32,742 nucleotides of DNA from IMG/VR virus record IMGVR_UViG_3300030099_002795, positions 33,856 to 66,597 of that record. One strand, written 5' to 3'. The stretch comes from a virus. The stretch's first letter is position 1, and every line of letters begins with the position of its first letter. The position numbers and the translations under genes were made by a program. This document shows, in pieces, positions 1 through 9,819 of the stretch. A model generated the notes under the pieces. The model was not told the DNA's origin. It ran no database searches and saw only the letters and a list, made by a program, of their open reading frames with translations.

Positions 1-217
1 CCCAGTAGTATATTCTAACTACATGGTAAATCCTACTACTGGATTACCAAATCAAGAAATGATTGACGATTTGTTAGATGCAGACTTTGACCTACATACA
101 TGGATGAGAAAGCCAAAGGATAGCGGCAGACCAGTTGTAGAGGTTTTAGGTTTGAGAAACTTCCCCGACTTTGTTCAGGCTGCTCGACCAAGTAAATCTA
201 TTTTTGATTATAGATGA
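1..217 (+). CDS. partial plus-strand gene, function unknown (C-terminal end only)
   Basis: An open frame runs in from the left edge (frame beginning at base 2) and ends at TGA 215-217, leaving about 71 C-terminal residues. An internal ATG at 23 gives a 64-residue product, but the frame is open upstream of it and no ribosome binding site is visible before it, so the true start is probably outside the window. The peptide is hydrophilic and acidic in its first half (EMIDDLLDADFDLHTW) and ends in a basic/aromatic tail (SKSIFDYR). I recognise no family. It is the only plus-strand gene supported here. Its last 10 bases overlap the end of the minus-strand operon, so the two transcription units converge. 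It may belong to a different temporal module from the virion genes. Confidence 0.55.
   Translation, partial: PVVYSNYMVNPTTGLPNQEMIDDLLDADFDLHTWMRKPKDSGRPVVEVLGLRNFPDFVQAARPSKSIFDYR
196..215. terminator. weak inverted repeat at the convergent gene ends
   Basis: ATCTAT (196-201) and ATAGAT (210-215) form 6-bp arms around an 8-base T-rich loop, exactly where the plus-strand gene and the minus-strand operon end against each other. The position suits a bidirectional terminator, but the arms are short and AT-rich and no clean T-run follows on either strand. The arrangement could be chance in AT-rich DNA. Confidence 0.2.
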
Positions 218-1344
218 GATGCGTGGATATACTCAACAACGACAAATCCACCACTTACACCAACTGCTGCGGGTGCATTTATTACAATATTACCCGCATT
301 GACAGTATAGTGTTGGGTTTCAATTAATATGGATTCAAGACGATAAGATGAATCGTATGCTCTTATTGTAACCAAAGAGGTAGTGCCGTCTGCTTCACTA
401 ATCAAAGGCTTCGCTATGATTTCGTTAGCAGTTCCAAAAGTCAAAGTTAGAGCAGCCGAATATGCGATTGGTGCGGTCTTTGCTGTTCGATGAACAGGTG
501 TGATTTGATACGACCCACCCCCCCCTGCTTGTAATCCAATACCTGCATCGGATTGCCAAAAGAGATGCGATTGGTTTCCCCCTTGAGCATTAGTAATGAA
601 TCCCGATGGCTTACGTGCATATAACAACCCCATGTTTGCTATTGGTAAATTACCCGCATTGAAACCTGCAATGAAATCATTTCTTCTATCAGCATTTGCG
701 CCTCCCGATGTTATTGCATTAGAAAGTGCTAACGGACCAGGTCGAACAAAAGAACGCTTATCTTCAATTGCTAAGATGACAGGTCCTGATGAACCCCTAC
801 CCACTCTTACTGATGCAAGAACTGTATTCTGTAAAACAAGATGTGCTGAAGGTGAAGAAGGGTATAATCCAGTAGCAGTATCTACATAAGAGCCATATAC
901 AAATCCTAGATTGTTTGGAAGTCTAGGATCGACATATACTAGCAATATTGCTTCTTGACTAGGTGAGCCACCGTTTGGTATGGGGCTTGCATGATAACCG
1001 GAGTGATAATTTGCGCTTGCAGTAATATCCATCACGACAGCAGAACCAACAGTATAGAATATCCCATCTAAATGAACTGTTCCTGTATCTACATACAACT
1101 GTGATGTTGCACCGATAGTCCCATTTGGTCTAACACAACAATTTCCAGACACTGGGTTATTTCTATCGGTAGCATCATATTGATTCAAAGTTGTAGCCAA
1201 TACACCATTACCCATGCTATTTTCTATTACATTTGTTAAACTAGGACTTGTCAATACATCCGTGTCTCTTAAGCCATCATTTTGATATGAAGATGCACCA
1301 GTAGCAGTTTTTTCATGGCCTTCACCTAAATTTGTATTTGCCAT
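208..1344 (-). CDS. putative tail fibre / distal tail structural protein
   Basis: This is a 378-residue protein, the last gene of the minus-strand operon. I place the start at ATG 1344, because GGAGGT lies 6 nt upstream of it; a GTG one codon earlier (1347) is too close to the GGAGGT. The ATG overlaps the TGA of the preceding gene (ATGA type), suggesting translational coupling. The sequence is rich in Gly, Ser, Thr, Asn and Ala with few charged residues. Residues about 90-200 look beta-rich (TVHLDGIFYTVGSAVV, then ILLVYVDPRLPNNLGFVYG), as in tail fibre or fibre-attachment proteins. A G8 tract encodes a Gly run near residue 275. No chaperone or enzymatic motif is seen. The call rests mostly on position after the tail-tip genes and on composition. 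Confidence 0.5.
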   Translation of the reverse strand: MANTNLGEGHEKTATGASSYQNDGLRDTDVLTSPSLTNVIENSMGNGVLATTLNQYDATDRNNPVSGNCCVRPNGTIGATSQLYVDTGTVHLDGIFYTVGSAVVMDITASANYHSGYHASPIPNGGSPSQEAILLVYVDPRLPNNLGFVYGSYVDTATGLYPSSPSAHLVLQNTVLASVRVGRGSSGPVILAIEDKRSFVRPGPLALSNAITSGGANADRRNDFIAGFNAGNLPIANMGLLYARKPSGFITNAQGGNQSHLFWQSDAGIGLQAGGGGSYQITPVHRTAKTAPIAYSAALTLTFGTANEIIAKPLISEADGTTSLVTIRAYDSSYRLESILIETQHYTVNAGNIVINAPAAVGVSGGFVVVEYIHASHL

Positions 1345-1685
1345 CACCTTACCTCCATTAATACATCAATTCTTACTTCATTAGTGGTGTTCTTTGTAAT
1401 AGGCATGAAAGTTGCTCTAAAAGCCGGAGTATCAAGTGGGTTATCTCCATGCAAGACAACCTCCGATATTGTTTGGTCTGTTGTTAATTGAGAGTCAAAT
1501 ATCGCCGTCATAGAGAGAGTTCTTTCATCTATCTTTTGAATTTCAACATTATTACTGAACAAAGGATTACCACTTCCCCCATCTCTACTAGATGCTTGAG
1601 TATTACCAGAACCTATTGTCATTTTCTTAATCAGCGTTTGCAGATGGTCGGTCAAGGCTGCTTTTATTGGGTCTAAAACTGGCAT
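1344..1685 (-). CDS. small tail-associated protein (fibre/baseplate accessory), function unknown
   Basis: This is a 113-residue protein. The start at ATG 1685 has GGTGAT 5 nt upstream, a strong site that overlaps the stop of the preceding gene. The N-terminus (DPIKAALTDHLQTLIKKM) is probably helical. The remainder looks like a beta-rich domain ending in NEVRIDVLMEVR, with the phrase ISEVVLHGDNPLDTPAFRAT in the middle. This layout, an N-terminal helix and a small beta domain next to a fibre gene, resembles small fibre-attachment or baseplate accessory proteins, but I cannot name a family. The stop overlaps the start of the next gene, so the two are probably made together. Confidence 0.45.
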   Translation of the reverse strand: MPVLDPIKAALTDHLQTLIKKMTIGSGNTQASSRDGGSGNPLFSNNVEIQKIDERTLSMTAIFDSQLTTDQTISEVVLHGDNPLDTPAFRATFMPITKNTTNEVRIDVLMEVR

Positions 1686-1691
1686 AATTAA

Positions 1692-2108
1692 TCACCGCAT
1701 ACATTCCCATGCTTTTTCAAATGGTTTTTCATCTTCATGAATCCAAGGTCCATAATGACCGGACTCTAAAGACCTCTTTAACATTTCATCAAGTGTATAT
1801 TCACGCATTGTATCATAGTTTGGGCGAGCCATCATCTCATATAACGCACGTGGAATATCATCTGAGCCTTTGAAAGAGTTGGACTGATCGTGAACCATCT
1901 CAATGGTAGGTATGTAATCTCCCCATTCCGGTGGTCGCATGTCATCTGGAAAAGGCATAGGCATATCATATACTATGTAAGCATGGTCGTAAGGTTCACC
2001 TGTATGAGAATGTGTGATGTCGCTATGAATTAAACGTGGGTTTTGCCAGTCTTTATTGCCTCTCAAGAGAGCATCATAAGCACATTGATAGCAATTACCT
2101 TTAGCCAT
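1692..2108 (-). CDS. putative papain-like cysteine hydrolase (NCYxxA...HAY...HYGPW family)
   Basis: This is a 138-residue protein. Three features suggest a papain/transglutaminase-like fold: an N-terminal GNCYQCA (C6, C9), an HAYIVYD (H42) and a VHDQSN (D74). Together they give a possible Cys-His-Asp triad. A conserved-looking HYGPW lies at residues 118-122. From memory, small phage proteins with a GNCYE.A start, a HAWVE motif and a C-terminal HYGPW form a recurrent uncharacterised family; I could not check this. The gene sits between the giant hub-like tail-tip gene and the fibre-type genes. It starts at ATG 2108 after GGTGA, overlapping the stop of the giant gene. A virion-carried peptidase or amidase acting on the host surface, or a processing enzyme, are both possible. 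The substrate is unknown. Confidence 0.5.
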   Translation of the reverse strand: MAKGNCYQCAYDALLRGNKDWQNPRLIHSDITHSHTGEPYDHAYIVYDMPMPFPDDMRPPEWGDYIPTIEMVHDQSNSFKGSDDIPRALYEMMARPNYDTMREYTLDEMLKRSLESGHYGPWIHEDEKPFEKAWECMR

Positions 2109-5100
2109 TATTTCACCACATATCTCTTGCTCTTACTCATTCCGATTGGGTATGACCTTTTATTATCGCCCCTAACACCTATCTTACCAAGGCCGTTTTT
2201 ATGTCTTGCACCTATGATGAAGCCAGTGTTATTAACACTCCTTACAGTAACCCTATGAACAGATATGAGTTTTAAACTATCCGATATAGATATATTATTT
2301 TTATCGTTTGCATCATTCGCTGACCTATTGATACCGCTTTCTTTTACAGTTGCTGTTTTAACATCTGTTAAAAGACCCTCAATACCTTTTTCATATTGAC
2401 CTATAATCAAATTTGTTTTCAATAACTCGTAATTATGAACTGCTTCAAATACTGCAAATTTACCTATCACTCCATGCGTTGGTAGATTCACATCTACAAT
2501 ATCTCCCGCATTAATTGAAGTAGAATTTATCAATCCCTCCATGTAAATCATAGGCGCACCATTTTCACTTCTTGCTAACAATTTCTTAGCGAGCCTTCTT
2601 GCTTCACTTACAGATGCCAAACCAGGTATCTCTTGTCGAAGTGTCTTTACAAGTCCTTTACCATCTTCACCTGCAATCTCACGCATTTTCTCAGTATCTT
2701 GAATTTTCACATATACTATTTCATTACCCGCAATCACATCACCTACGATAATTACCTCATTAGGAGAATCAAACAACTTATTCACTTTGATGCTCTCTAC
2801 TCCATTTTGTATTCCTATCCTAAATCCTTGATCGGAGAAAATTTTATCGGAATAAGTGATTTGACCATTTCTTTCATTTACAATTTGTCTACCATCTAAC
2901 TGAGAGATATTTCTTATTGTCTCCATCGTGTTAAGACCTCTTGATTCACGTGAAACATAACTATCACTATGGCTATTCACCTGTTTTAGTAGAGGATGTG
3001 CATTCAAAGACTTCTTGACATCATTACTCTTAGAATCAAAATCACTTGCTGAAACCACACTTATTCCTATGTTGTCTCCGCTTGCATCATTTAGGATAAG
3101 AGATGCAGCATCAGTTGTCCTCATACCAATAAAACCAACACTTGATGCGGCAATAACATCTCCTATCTCTACACCACTAGCCGATAATGAGTCTTTTGAT
3201 ATGTCATTAAATTGCATAGACAAATCGCCTCTAAAATCTTTAATTTCTTTAACATTCCATTTTGTATTGTTTTTATCTATAATATAGTCTGGTGCTTTTG
3301 TTCTTGATAACTTTTCATAGTCATAATAAATAATATTGCTACCATCTGTATTTTGAATTTTACCAGCACTTTTACCGTCGCCTAGTGTAAAAGAGGATTG
3401 TGATATTGGAACAAAATCTAATGGGTCATAAGGCAAAAATCCTCTATAATTAAGTGTCGTTTTACTTACTTTGTTACTCGTTGTATCAAAATCATACCAT
3501 GATTGATTTGTTAATTTAGATAACATGATAGCGTTATCTATGAAAGAAGGAGGGACTACCCCGTATATTTCGGGAGATAATGCTTGATTGATGTCGCCCA
3601 GTGCAATAGTAATTATATTATCTCTTGCTATATGAAATTCTATACCTACATAAGAAGAAACAGCAAAGAGAGATCCGTCTATTAAATCAAAGAGACTATT
3701 GTTAGTTACTAATATTTCATTGAGTCCTTGTCCCACTTTAGTATAGCCGATATATCCGAAATGATTCATTGAAATCAATTTTCCTGTTGTTGGCAAAGAA
3801 GTAGCATCATCTAACTGATGCACATTGCTACCCTTACTAATGACTATGGTAGCAGTAGGATATTCATTCATGATTGTATCATTATACACTTTGTTGTAAT
3901 TAAGCGACTGTTTAGAATAGTCACCTTTCACGACCTCAAAACTATCATACTTGCTAGAACTTTGATACAGTTTTTCGTTACCCCCAGTGTAATCTGTTTG
4001 TGAGTATCTAGGAGATACTTTGGGATTGAAAACGCCACTATCGTCAATTCTGTTAGCATCCGATTTGAAATGTTGCATCAAGTTAGCGGAAGGTATCAAA
4101 TGATACACTACATCGTATTCATTAGCATCTGGATAATCTATCTTGAACATTGGATTTGTTTCAGTAGCACCAGTAGTTGTGATTGGTTCTATCGCATTTG
4201 CACCTTTTTCAGCGTCTAATTCAAAAATACCGTATCTTTTATCTCTTGTATATGGTTGTTCTGCAATTTGATTTTGAGCAACATTTATGTTACTTCTTGC
4301 CCCTAAACACCATCCGTCTTGTTGTGATTGTGTAGCAAAACCAGTAAGTTTCAATGGCCTTACTGGTCTTACTATGTAATCTACATATTTTCTACGTGGA
4401 TGTTGAGCATGGGGGTATTGTGAATCTAACTCAACAGTCATTTGGTTATCATCTTCATTTCTTGTAAGATAAGATTTTCTTAAAATATACACTCCACCCC
4501 AAGCGGGTAATTCGGATGCTTGCCTAATAGCCCATGTATCTCTACTTCGCTTTAGGTCACTACCAATAGTGTCAGTTCCTAAACTAGCAAAAGGAGTAGG
4601 TGAGAATCCCAAATCAAATGTCGGTTTGCCATCACCCTGTATGAAAGCGTTAGTGAAAACCGATCCTGTTCCAATGCCATCTATCGTTCTGTTAATGTGA
4701 GAAAATTTAGCATGGCTCATGAATGAGGGCAATACTGGGAATTGATAACCAAGAATTAAATCACTGTGCAATGACGCTGCTCTTGTCCCTACAACCGTAT
4801 AATTTACCTCTTTATTTGTAGATTTTTCAGTTTCAGTTTGCATTACTAATCCCATTCGTGGTTGTGCGTTGGATTGAATTTGCCTTGTATCGGATATTTC
4901 ATGTATATGATTTACTCTTGCTTCGTATATGATGCCTAAGAATTCGTTTGCTCTACCTCGGCTACAAGCAGGGTATCTAGCAATACTATTATGATGCCTG
5001 AGTGAGTGATGGTTTGTATGTAAAGCATTACCCGTAAGTCTGTAATAATCTGTATTACCTCCTAATCTTGTTTGGAAAAACGGAACAGATTGAGTAAGTA

Positions 5101-8100
5101 ATGCACTTGCGGATTGCGATTGTTCAGCGTATGCAACTGAGCCTGTATATTGAGCCAAATCAATGAATGGGTCTACACCTTTATTTACAGGGCGTAATGA
5201 GTTTTGGCTTAGTCTACCTGCATGATTCGATACGAGTGAAGAAATTGCTAAATTGTATTTTCTTGCTAAGTATGCCTCTACCTGCTCTAATTCAGCATTT
5301 GATAAAACTCTATCATATTGTATTATCTCAGCAATATGTCCGATATAAGGGAATGAACTCGTATTTAACACTCCAACTTGTGAAAATCCGCCTGTTGATT
5401 TGTAGAAGTTAGCAGTTTGAGTATCTTCTACTTCCCCATCATGTCTAATAACTTGAGTTGCAGCACTTCCAACGCCATCCCCCCCTCCACAAGTCATGGT
5501 AATCATGTCCTCTTGTGTTCCAAAATTTACTATACTTCCAACCGGAGTCCTAGCAGCAGACCAACTTGTGTCCTCGCCAACCCAAAATTCCCATCTATTT
5601 TCCGAGCCTGATGTATCTGCGTATAAGTTATATCCAGACCTAGCCACTGGAGTAGAACTTCTGCTCTCATACCCTAGTTGGTGTGCATCGTTATCAACGC
5701 TTGATTGACCTACAAAGAATATAGTGAAGTCTTTTGTGTTTAACGCAGCATCAAACGGCCTGTGTAATTTATCACTAGAAACAAACTGCACTGTTGGATG
5801 TCCGTTAAACTTTGATGACGTTATATTCAACAATGGTCTATCATTATTGACAGATTGAGTGAAATCTCTACCATTGCCGGATGAGTCAGGCCATGTAGTA
5901 ATTACGCCTCCATTTCCTATGCCTGTAATAGTATCTCCTTTCAACCATAATACAGGACCTGCTACTGGCAATGTTTCTGGTCTAGTATCATATATTTCTT
6001 GGTCAAAATTACCTGATGCCATGTGTTCATTTGATAACATTCCAAACTTTTGTAGACCTATTCTGTTACCTATGCCAATAGAATCATCATTTGGATTTAA
6101 CGGCAAATTATTATTTTTAGCGTTTCTTTCAAATTGAGTAGCATCCACTGTAAAATCATTAGCAATATATCCTACTGGAATAGATAGTTCAGTTCCTCGG
6201 TCACTTGTGCTTACAAACTCATCCCATTCATCACCCTCAAATCCAGTGTTCTTAAATGCCATACTATCGTGAATTCCTCCATCGAATCTACCGGATTTTT
6301 GAATTATTCTATTGCTACTATCTCCACTTAACTCATTTGGATCTCCCGCTAACATATTTATTGCACTTGTGCAACCTCTCATTCCCCACGCTCGAACAGG
6401 CAATCTTCGGCTAACATCTAAGGCTGCTAACGGGTCTACAATGTAATACATTTTGTTCAAGTCATGAGAGTCATTGTCAAGGTCTATACCACTAACTAAC
6501 CCTGTTTGTGCATTTGGATTGATAGAATCACCGATACCCTCCCCTCTTGAAAAACGATTTCTATTTAGAGCGTCATATAACTTGATAGTTCCATGTTGTT
6601 CTCTAATTGTAGTATGCCCCATCAATACTGCGTTAGCCCCTCTCAAGCCTTGCACATTTGCATGGCCTCCCGCATTTAATCCATTATAGCCATAATTTTG
6701 TAACCACTGAGCAATGTATAATCTCTCAAAAGATTTACTTACTGCCGGTGAATCATCTAATCCATTCCCATTGTATGAATAGTTTCTAAGTAATAAGCCA
6801 TTTACAGCAGGGTATTTGATTGCACGTGGCATTCCGCTTTCTCTATATCTAAATGTCAAAAATTGTTCTCGCATTGTTCCAAAGTAAGCGGGGTGACTGT
6901 ATTCTGCCAACCAATGACACAAAAAGGCATCGGGCGCACCATTTGAACCAGTTTCAGTATATTTTATCAAACCAAAATCAACATGCGTGGTATTTTTTGT
7001 ATATGAAGTAGAGGGGATTGTGGCTGAGGTAGAAATTGGAACTGCCGCCATATTCATTAATTCAACATCATGGGTTAAAAGTGGCGGAACTGTGGCTAAC
7101 TCAGTAGCAACTCTTGGTCGTATAACTCCTTCGTGATGACCTCTCAAAAAGTATGAACCATCTTCCGATATGCTTGTGATACTAACTGGTTCAGGCCTTC
7201 CTCCCATTTTGAGATATTGATTTAGCATAAAGCCATTAATCATAAATTCACTACCTGTATTGAATCTCCTACCAGATAATGTGCCACCTTGCAGATTCAA
7301 CTTTGTAGCATTAGGTGTATTTATTGAGCCATCTATGCCTCCAACTGCAAAGGCTACGGCTTCCGAAGTCCCCTCAACATTAGTGTGCTTTTGGCCTGGT
7401 GCGAATAAATAATCAACAAAATCATTATGATTTCTTGCAGTATAAGAAGCATCGGCATCTATCATCCTTTTGCCTACAATTTCAGTCAATGGCAAACCAT
7501 CGGATGCAAAAGAACCTGTATCAAATGTGCTACCACTTTGTTTCATATCTAATGTGTCTAATTCAAATAAAGCATTTGTATTTGTAGCCCTGCCACTTCC
7601 AAAGCCATGATGTTTATATTCAGTTTCGGCTTCAAACATCAGCGAATACGAACTGCCATGCGACCTATGTAACTGTCTACGCATAAAGTTAGGAGTTCCA
7701 CGATGAGTTGTAGGCGATACAAAAGAATGCCCTTGTCTGCCAAATCTAATTCTATGATGAGGTATTTCATTACCAGTAGGAACTCCATAATTTGCTTGAG
7801 TCAATACACTACCTCTTTCGGCATGATCTGAAATTCTATGTGATGAGAATACTCTTGTAGTTCCGCTTGGACTTGAAGAAAGTGTTGTCCGATACTCTCT
7901 AACATCATTATGCACTGTCTTGTGATTGGGATGTAAAATTCTATTCAAATGGAAAATAAGCATTCTGTCGTGGGTATCATATTGTGATGCTTCTGTTGCT
8001 AATGTGCTTTGAGATTCCAAAGTTCCTATGGGGCTTGAGTTTGGTGCAGATAACCCACCTGTCCCCCATGTTTTGTTAGAATATGCTTGAACCCTATCAT

Positions 8101-9814
8101 GCCCACTTCTTACAAACACACCACCAGGAATATCATCGGATGAAGGCAACTGTAATCTCAAATTTGGCTCAAATGGTGCATTAGGTATCGATGGTTTTCT
8201 TACGGTATCTCCTGTTTCTAAATTTTTTCTTTCTTTTGTAAATTTGTAATCTCGTATTATTGTGCCAAATGGTGAACCGCCTCTAAATAGATACTGATTT
8301 CCTAAATCATCAATTACTGGTATGTCGTCAAAAACCTGTTCCTCGTTTGATATAACTAAACCTTTTACCCTGTTTGTGTTAGAAACCCCTCTATTAATTC
8401 TAAATGGTCTTGCATACGGCCTACCCGAACTATCTTTCAATCCATGCGCTATACCTGCTGCGGTCATTGAAACATTTGTAATATTAGGGCCTAATTCATT
8501 CTCTGGTTGTGGAATATATGTGCTGACATCAGCCGTTGCAGTTTGCTCTAATTGATAGCCATTTTCTAAACTTACTTTACCATCAACGGTATCTGTTACA
8601 TCATTAAATATCTCAGTTGCATATTCTAAAGGTTGAATATACAATTTATTATCCGATGTAATAGCATTATTTTGTAATGGCGTAATACTCGTAATACCTT
8701 CAATAGTTGGAGTTTCTACATAATTGTCAGGCGGCGGCATATCCTGTAATGAACAAGAGTTTAACCCTTCAATAGAAAAACGATTAAATCCAGAATGTTG
8801 AGATGAATTTATTATTTTTCCAGTAATGCCACTACGACTGATTCCTCTAGTGCTTGGTAAAGACATATTCCCTCCATCCATAGGTTTAGCAACAAGGTTA
8901 TACAATCCAGTATTACCCATGCCTTGAACTATCGGCCCTAAATTTGCACCGCAATAATAATCCTCTGGATCTTCTGGAGATTTTCTTTGCCAAGTTAAAA
9001 CAATAGTATGTTTGGGAGGCTCGCCAACTAATTCAAATGTGTTGTTAATTACTGTTCCAACAGCCGGATTATTGTTTGTAGTGAAAGGCAAATAACCATT
9101 TGGGGCTTCACATTCTATTGAAGTTACACCTGTGGATTCATTATACTCTACCCATTTTAGATTTACAAAGGCGGTAGCGTTTCTATCATGATAGTTACCA
9201 TCAACAATTGCCGGTGCAGCACCGGCATTAAAAGCCCGTAAATGAAAATTGTTTTTTAACTCAGTAGGAATTCCAGTTCTATTTCTAGTTTCTATCTCTA
9301 GCAATATTTTAGTTGCAGATAAATTGTTGTGAGTTAGGATTGTAGCCCTCTCAATTTTGTATTTTTGTGGCAAAGATTGACGGACATATTTGGCTCGAAG
9401 GTATTTTGTTAAATCTTTTTCACCTTGCATTTTTATTTTCCGTGAGTTTATTTTTGCTGCTATGAATCTCGTAGCCTCTTCAGTTCCTAAATTGTAAGTA
9501 TGTGCGCTACTACCATGACTCGCTGCTTGGGCTTTCAAATCAACTGCTATGACGTTTTTTGCCTCCGCAATAGTAGCAGATGATGATGCTAATGGAGTTT
9601 TTACTAGAACTGTTAATCCTTGTCTCCAATCAGTAGTGTTAATTCCCATTTGCCAATCGTTTATCCCTGTATCACTATACTCAGTGTCTGGATATGTTAT
9701 GTGCATAGCAAATATACCAGATTGAGCATAGCCGTTCACATTTGACCCCATAACTCTATATTTTGCAGGTTGTATTCTGCGAGAGTATGTGTGATTATTG
9801 AAAACATGAGCCAT
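2108..9814 (-). CDS. giant tail-tip protein: LamG-like insert and C-terminal hub-like domain
   Basis: At 2568 residues this is the largest gene of the window. ATG 9814 is preceded by GGTGAT 4 nt upstream. Residues about 1285-1523 look like a LamG/concanavalin-like lectin domain, opening with PVLWLKGDTITG, then WPDSSGNGRDF, and closing with IAEIIQYDRVLSNAELEQVE. The last part (about 2300-2480) resembles tail-tip or baseplate hub domains of the gp27/gpD/Tal kind. It holds SEARRLAKKLLARS, then INAGDIVDVNLP and IGKFAVFEAVHNYELLKTNL, a pattern typical of a hub beta-barrel. The long middle part is Asn/Ser/Gly-rich with many His and Tyr and no recognised enzyme motif. It probably forms the central tail tip that contacts the host, after the 803- and 1846-residue proteins. 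The domain calls are by eye. Confidence 0.65.
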   Translation of the reverse strand: MAHVFNNHTYSRRIQPAKYRVMGSNVNGYAQSGIFAMHITYPDTEYSDTGINDWQMGINTTDWRQGLTVLVKTPLASSSATIAEAKNVIAVDLKAQAASHGSSAHTYNLGTEEATRFIAAKINSRKIKMQGEKDLTKYLRAKYVRQSLPQKYKIERATILTHNNLSATKILLEIETRNRTGIPTELKNNFHLRAFNAGAAPAIVDGNYHDRNATAFVNLKWVEYNESTGVTSIECEAPNGYLPFTTNNNPAVGTVINNTFELVGEPPKHTIVLTWQRKSPEDPEDYYCGANLGPIVQGMGNTGLYNLVAKPMDGGNMSLPSTRGISRSGITGKIINSSQHSGFNRFSIEGLNSCSLQDMPPPDNYVETPTIEGITSITPLQNNAITSDNKLYIQPLEYATEIFNDVTDTVDGKVSLENGYQLEQTATADVSTYIPQPENELGPNITNVSMTAAGIAHGLKDSSGRPYARPFRINRGVSNTNRVKGLVISNEEQVFDDIPVIDDLGNQYLFRGGSPFGTIIRDYKFTKERKNLETGDTVRKPSIPNAPFEPNLRLQLPSSDDIPGGVFVRSGHDRVQAYSNKTWGTGGLSAPNSSPIGTLESQSTLATEASQYDTHDRMLIFHLNRILHPNHKTVHNDVREYRTTLSSSPSGTTRVFSSHRISDHAERGSVLTQANYGVPTGNEIPHHRIRFGRQGHSFVSPTTHRGTPNFMRRQLHRSHGSSYSLMFEAETEYKHHGFGSGRATNTNALFELDTLDMKQSGSTFDTGSFASDGLPLTEIVGKRMIDADASYTARNHNDFVDYLFAPGQKHTNVEGTSEAVAFAVGGIDGSINTPNATKLNLQGGTLSGRRFNTGSEFMINGFMLNQYLKMGGRPEPVSITSISEDGSYFLRGHHEGVIRPRVATELATVPPLLTHDVELMNMAAVPISTSATIPSTSYTKNTTHVDFGLIKYTETGSNGAPDAFLCHWLAEYSHPAYFGTMREQFLTFRYRESGMPRAIKYPAVNGLLLRNYSYNGNGLDDSPAVSKSFERLYIAQWLQNYGYNGLNAGGHANVQGLRGANAVLMGHTTIREQHGTIKLYDALNRNRFSRGEGIGDSINPNAQTGLVSGIDLDNDSHDLNKMYYIVDPLAALDVSRRLPVRAWGMRGCTSAINMLAGDPNELSGDSSNRIIQKSGRFDGGIHDSMAFKNTGFEGDEWDEFVSTSDRGTELSIPVGYIANDFTVDATQFERNAKNNNLPLNPNDDSIGIGNRIGLQKFGMLSNEHMASGNFDQEIYDTRPETLPVAGPVLWLKGDTITGIGNGGVITTWPDSSGNGRDFTQSVNNDRPLLNITSSKFNGHPTVQFVSSDKLHRPFDAALNTKDFTIFFVGQSSVDNDAHQLGYESRSSTPVARSGYNLYADTSGSENRWEFWVGEDTSWSAARTPVGSIVNFGTQEDMITMTCGGGDGVGSAATQVIRHDGEVEDTQTANFYKSTGGFSQVGVLNTSSFPYIGHIAEIIQYDRVLSNAELEQVEAYLARKYNLAISSLVSNHAGRLSQNSLRPVNKGVDPFIDLAQYTGSVAYAEQSQSASALLTQSVPFFQTRLGGNTDYYRLTGNALHTNHHSLRHHNSIARYPACSRGRANEFLGIIYEARVNHIHEISDTRQIQSNAQPRMGLVMQTETEKSTNKEVNYTVVGTRAASLHSDLILGYQFPVLPSFMSHAKFSHINRTIDGIGTGSVFTNAFIQGDGKPTFDLGFSPTPFASLGTDTIGSDLKRSRDTWAIRQASELPAWGGVYILRKSYLTRNEDDNQMTVELDSQYPHAQHPRRKYVDYIVRPVRPLKLTGFATQSQQDGWCLGARSNINVAQNQIAEQPYTRDKRYGIFELDAEKGANAIEPITTTGATETNPMFKIDYPDANEYDVVYHLIPSANLMQHFKSDANRIDDSGVFNPKVSPRYSQTDYTGGNEKLYQSSSKYDSFEVVKGDYSKQSLNYNKVYNDTIMNEYPTATIVISKGSNVHQLDDATSLPTTGKLISMNHFGYIGYTKVGQGLNEILVTNNSLFDLIDGSLFAVSSYVGIEFHIARDNIITIALGDINQALSPEIYGVVPPSFIDNAIMLSKLTNQSWYDFDTTSNKVSKTTLNYRGFLPYDPLDFVPISQSSFTLGDGKSAGKIQNTDGSNIIYYDYEKLSRTKAPDYIIDKNNTKWNVKEIKDFRGDLSMQFNDISKDSLSASGVEIGDVIAASSVGFIGMRTTDAASLILNDASGDNIGISVVSASDFDSKSNDVKKSLNAHPLLKQVNSHSDSYVSRESRGLNTMETIRNISQLDGRQIVNERNGQITYSDKIFSDQGFRIGIQNGVESIKVNKLFDSPNEVIIVGDVIAGNEIVYVKIQDTEKMREIAGEDGKGLVKTLRQEIPGLASVSEARRLAKKLLARSENGAPMIYMEGLINSTSINAGDIVDVNLPTHGVIGKFAVFEAVHNYELLKTNLIIGQYEKGIEGLLTDVKTATVKESGINRSANDANDKNNISISDSLKLISVHRVTVRSVNNTGFIIGARHKNGLGKIGVRGDNKRSYPIGMSKSKRYVVK

Positions 9815-9819
9815 TTACA

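Noticed and set aside
596-889. Plus-strand open frame of 97 residues inside the fibre-type gene
   Set aside because: Antisense to a coherent protein; no ribosome binding site or coding pattern of its own.
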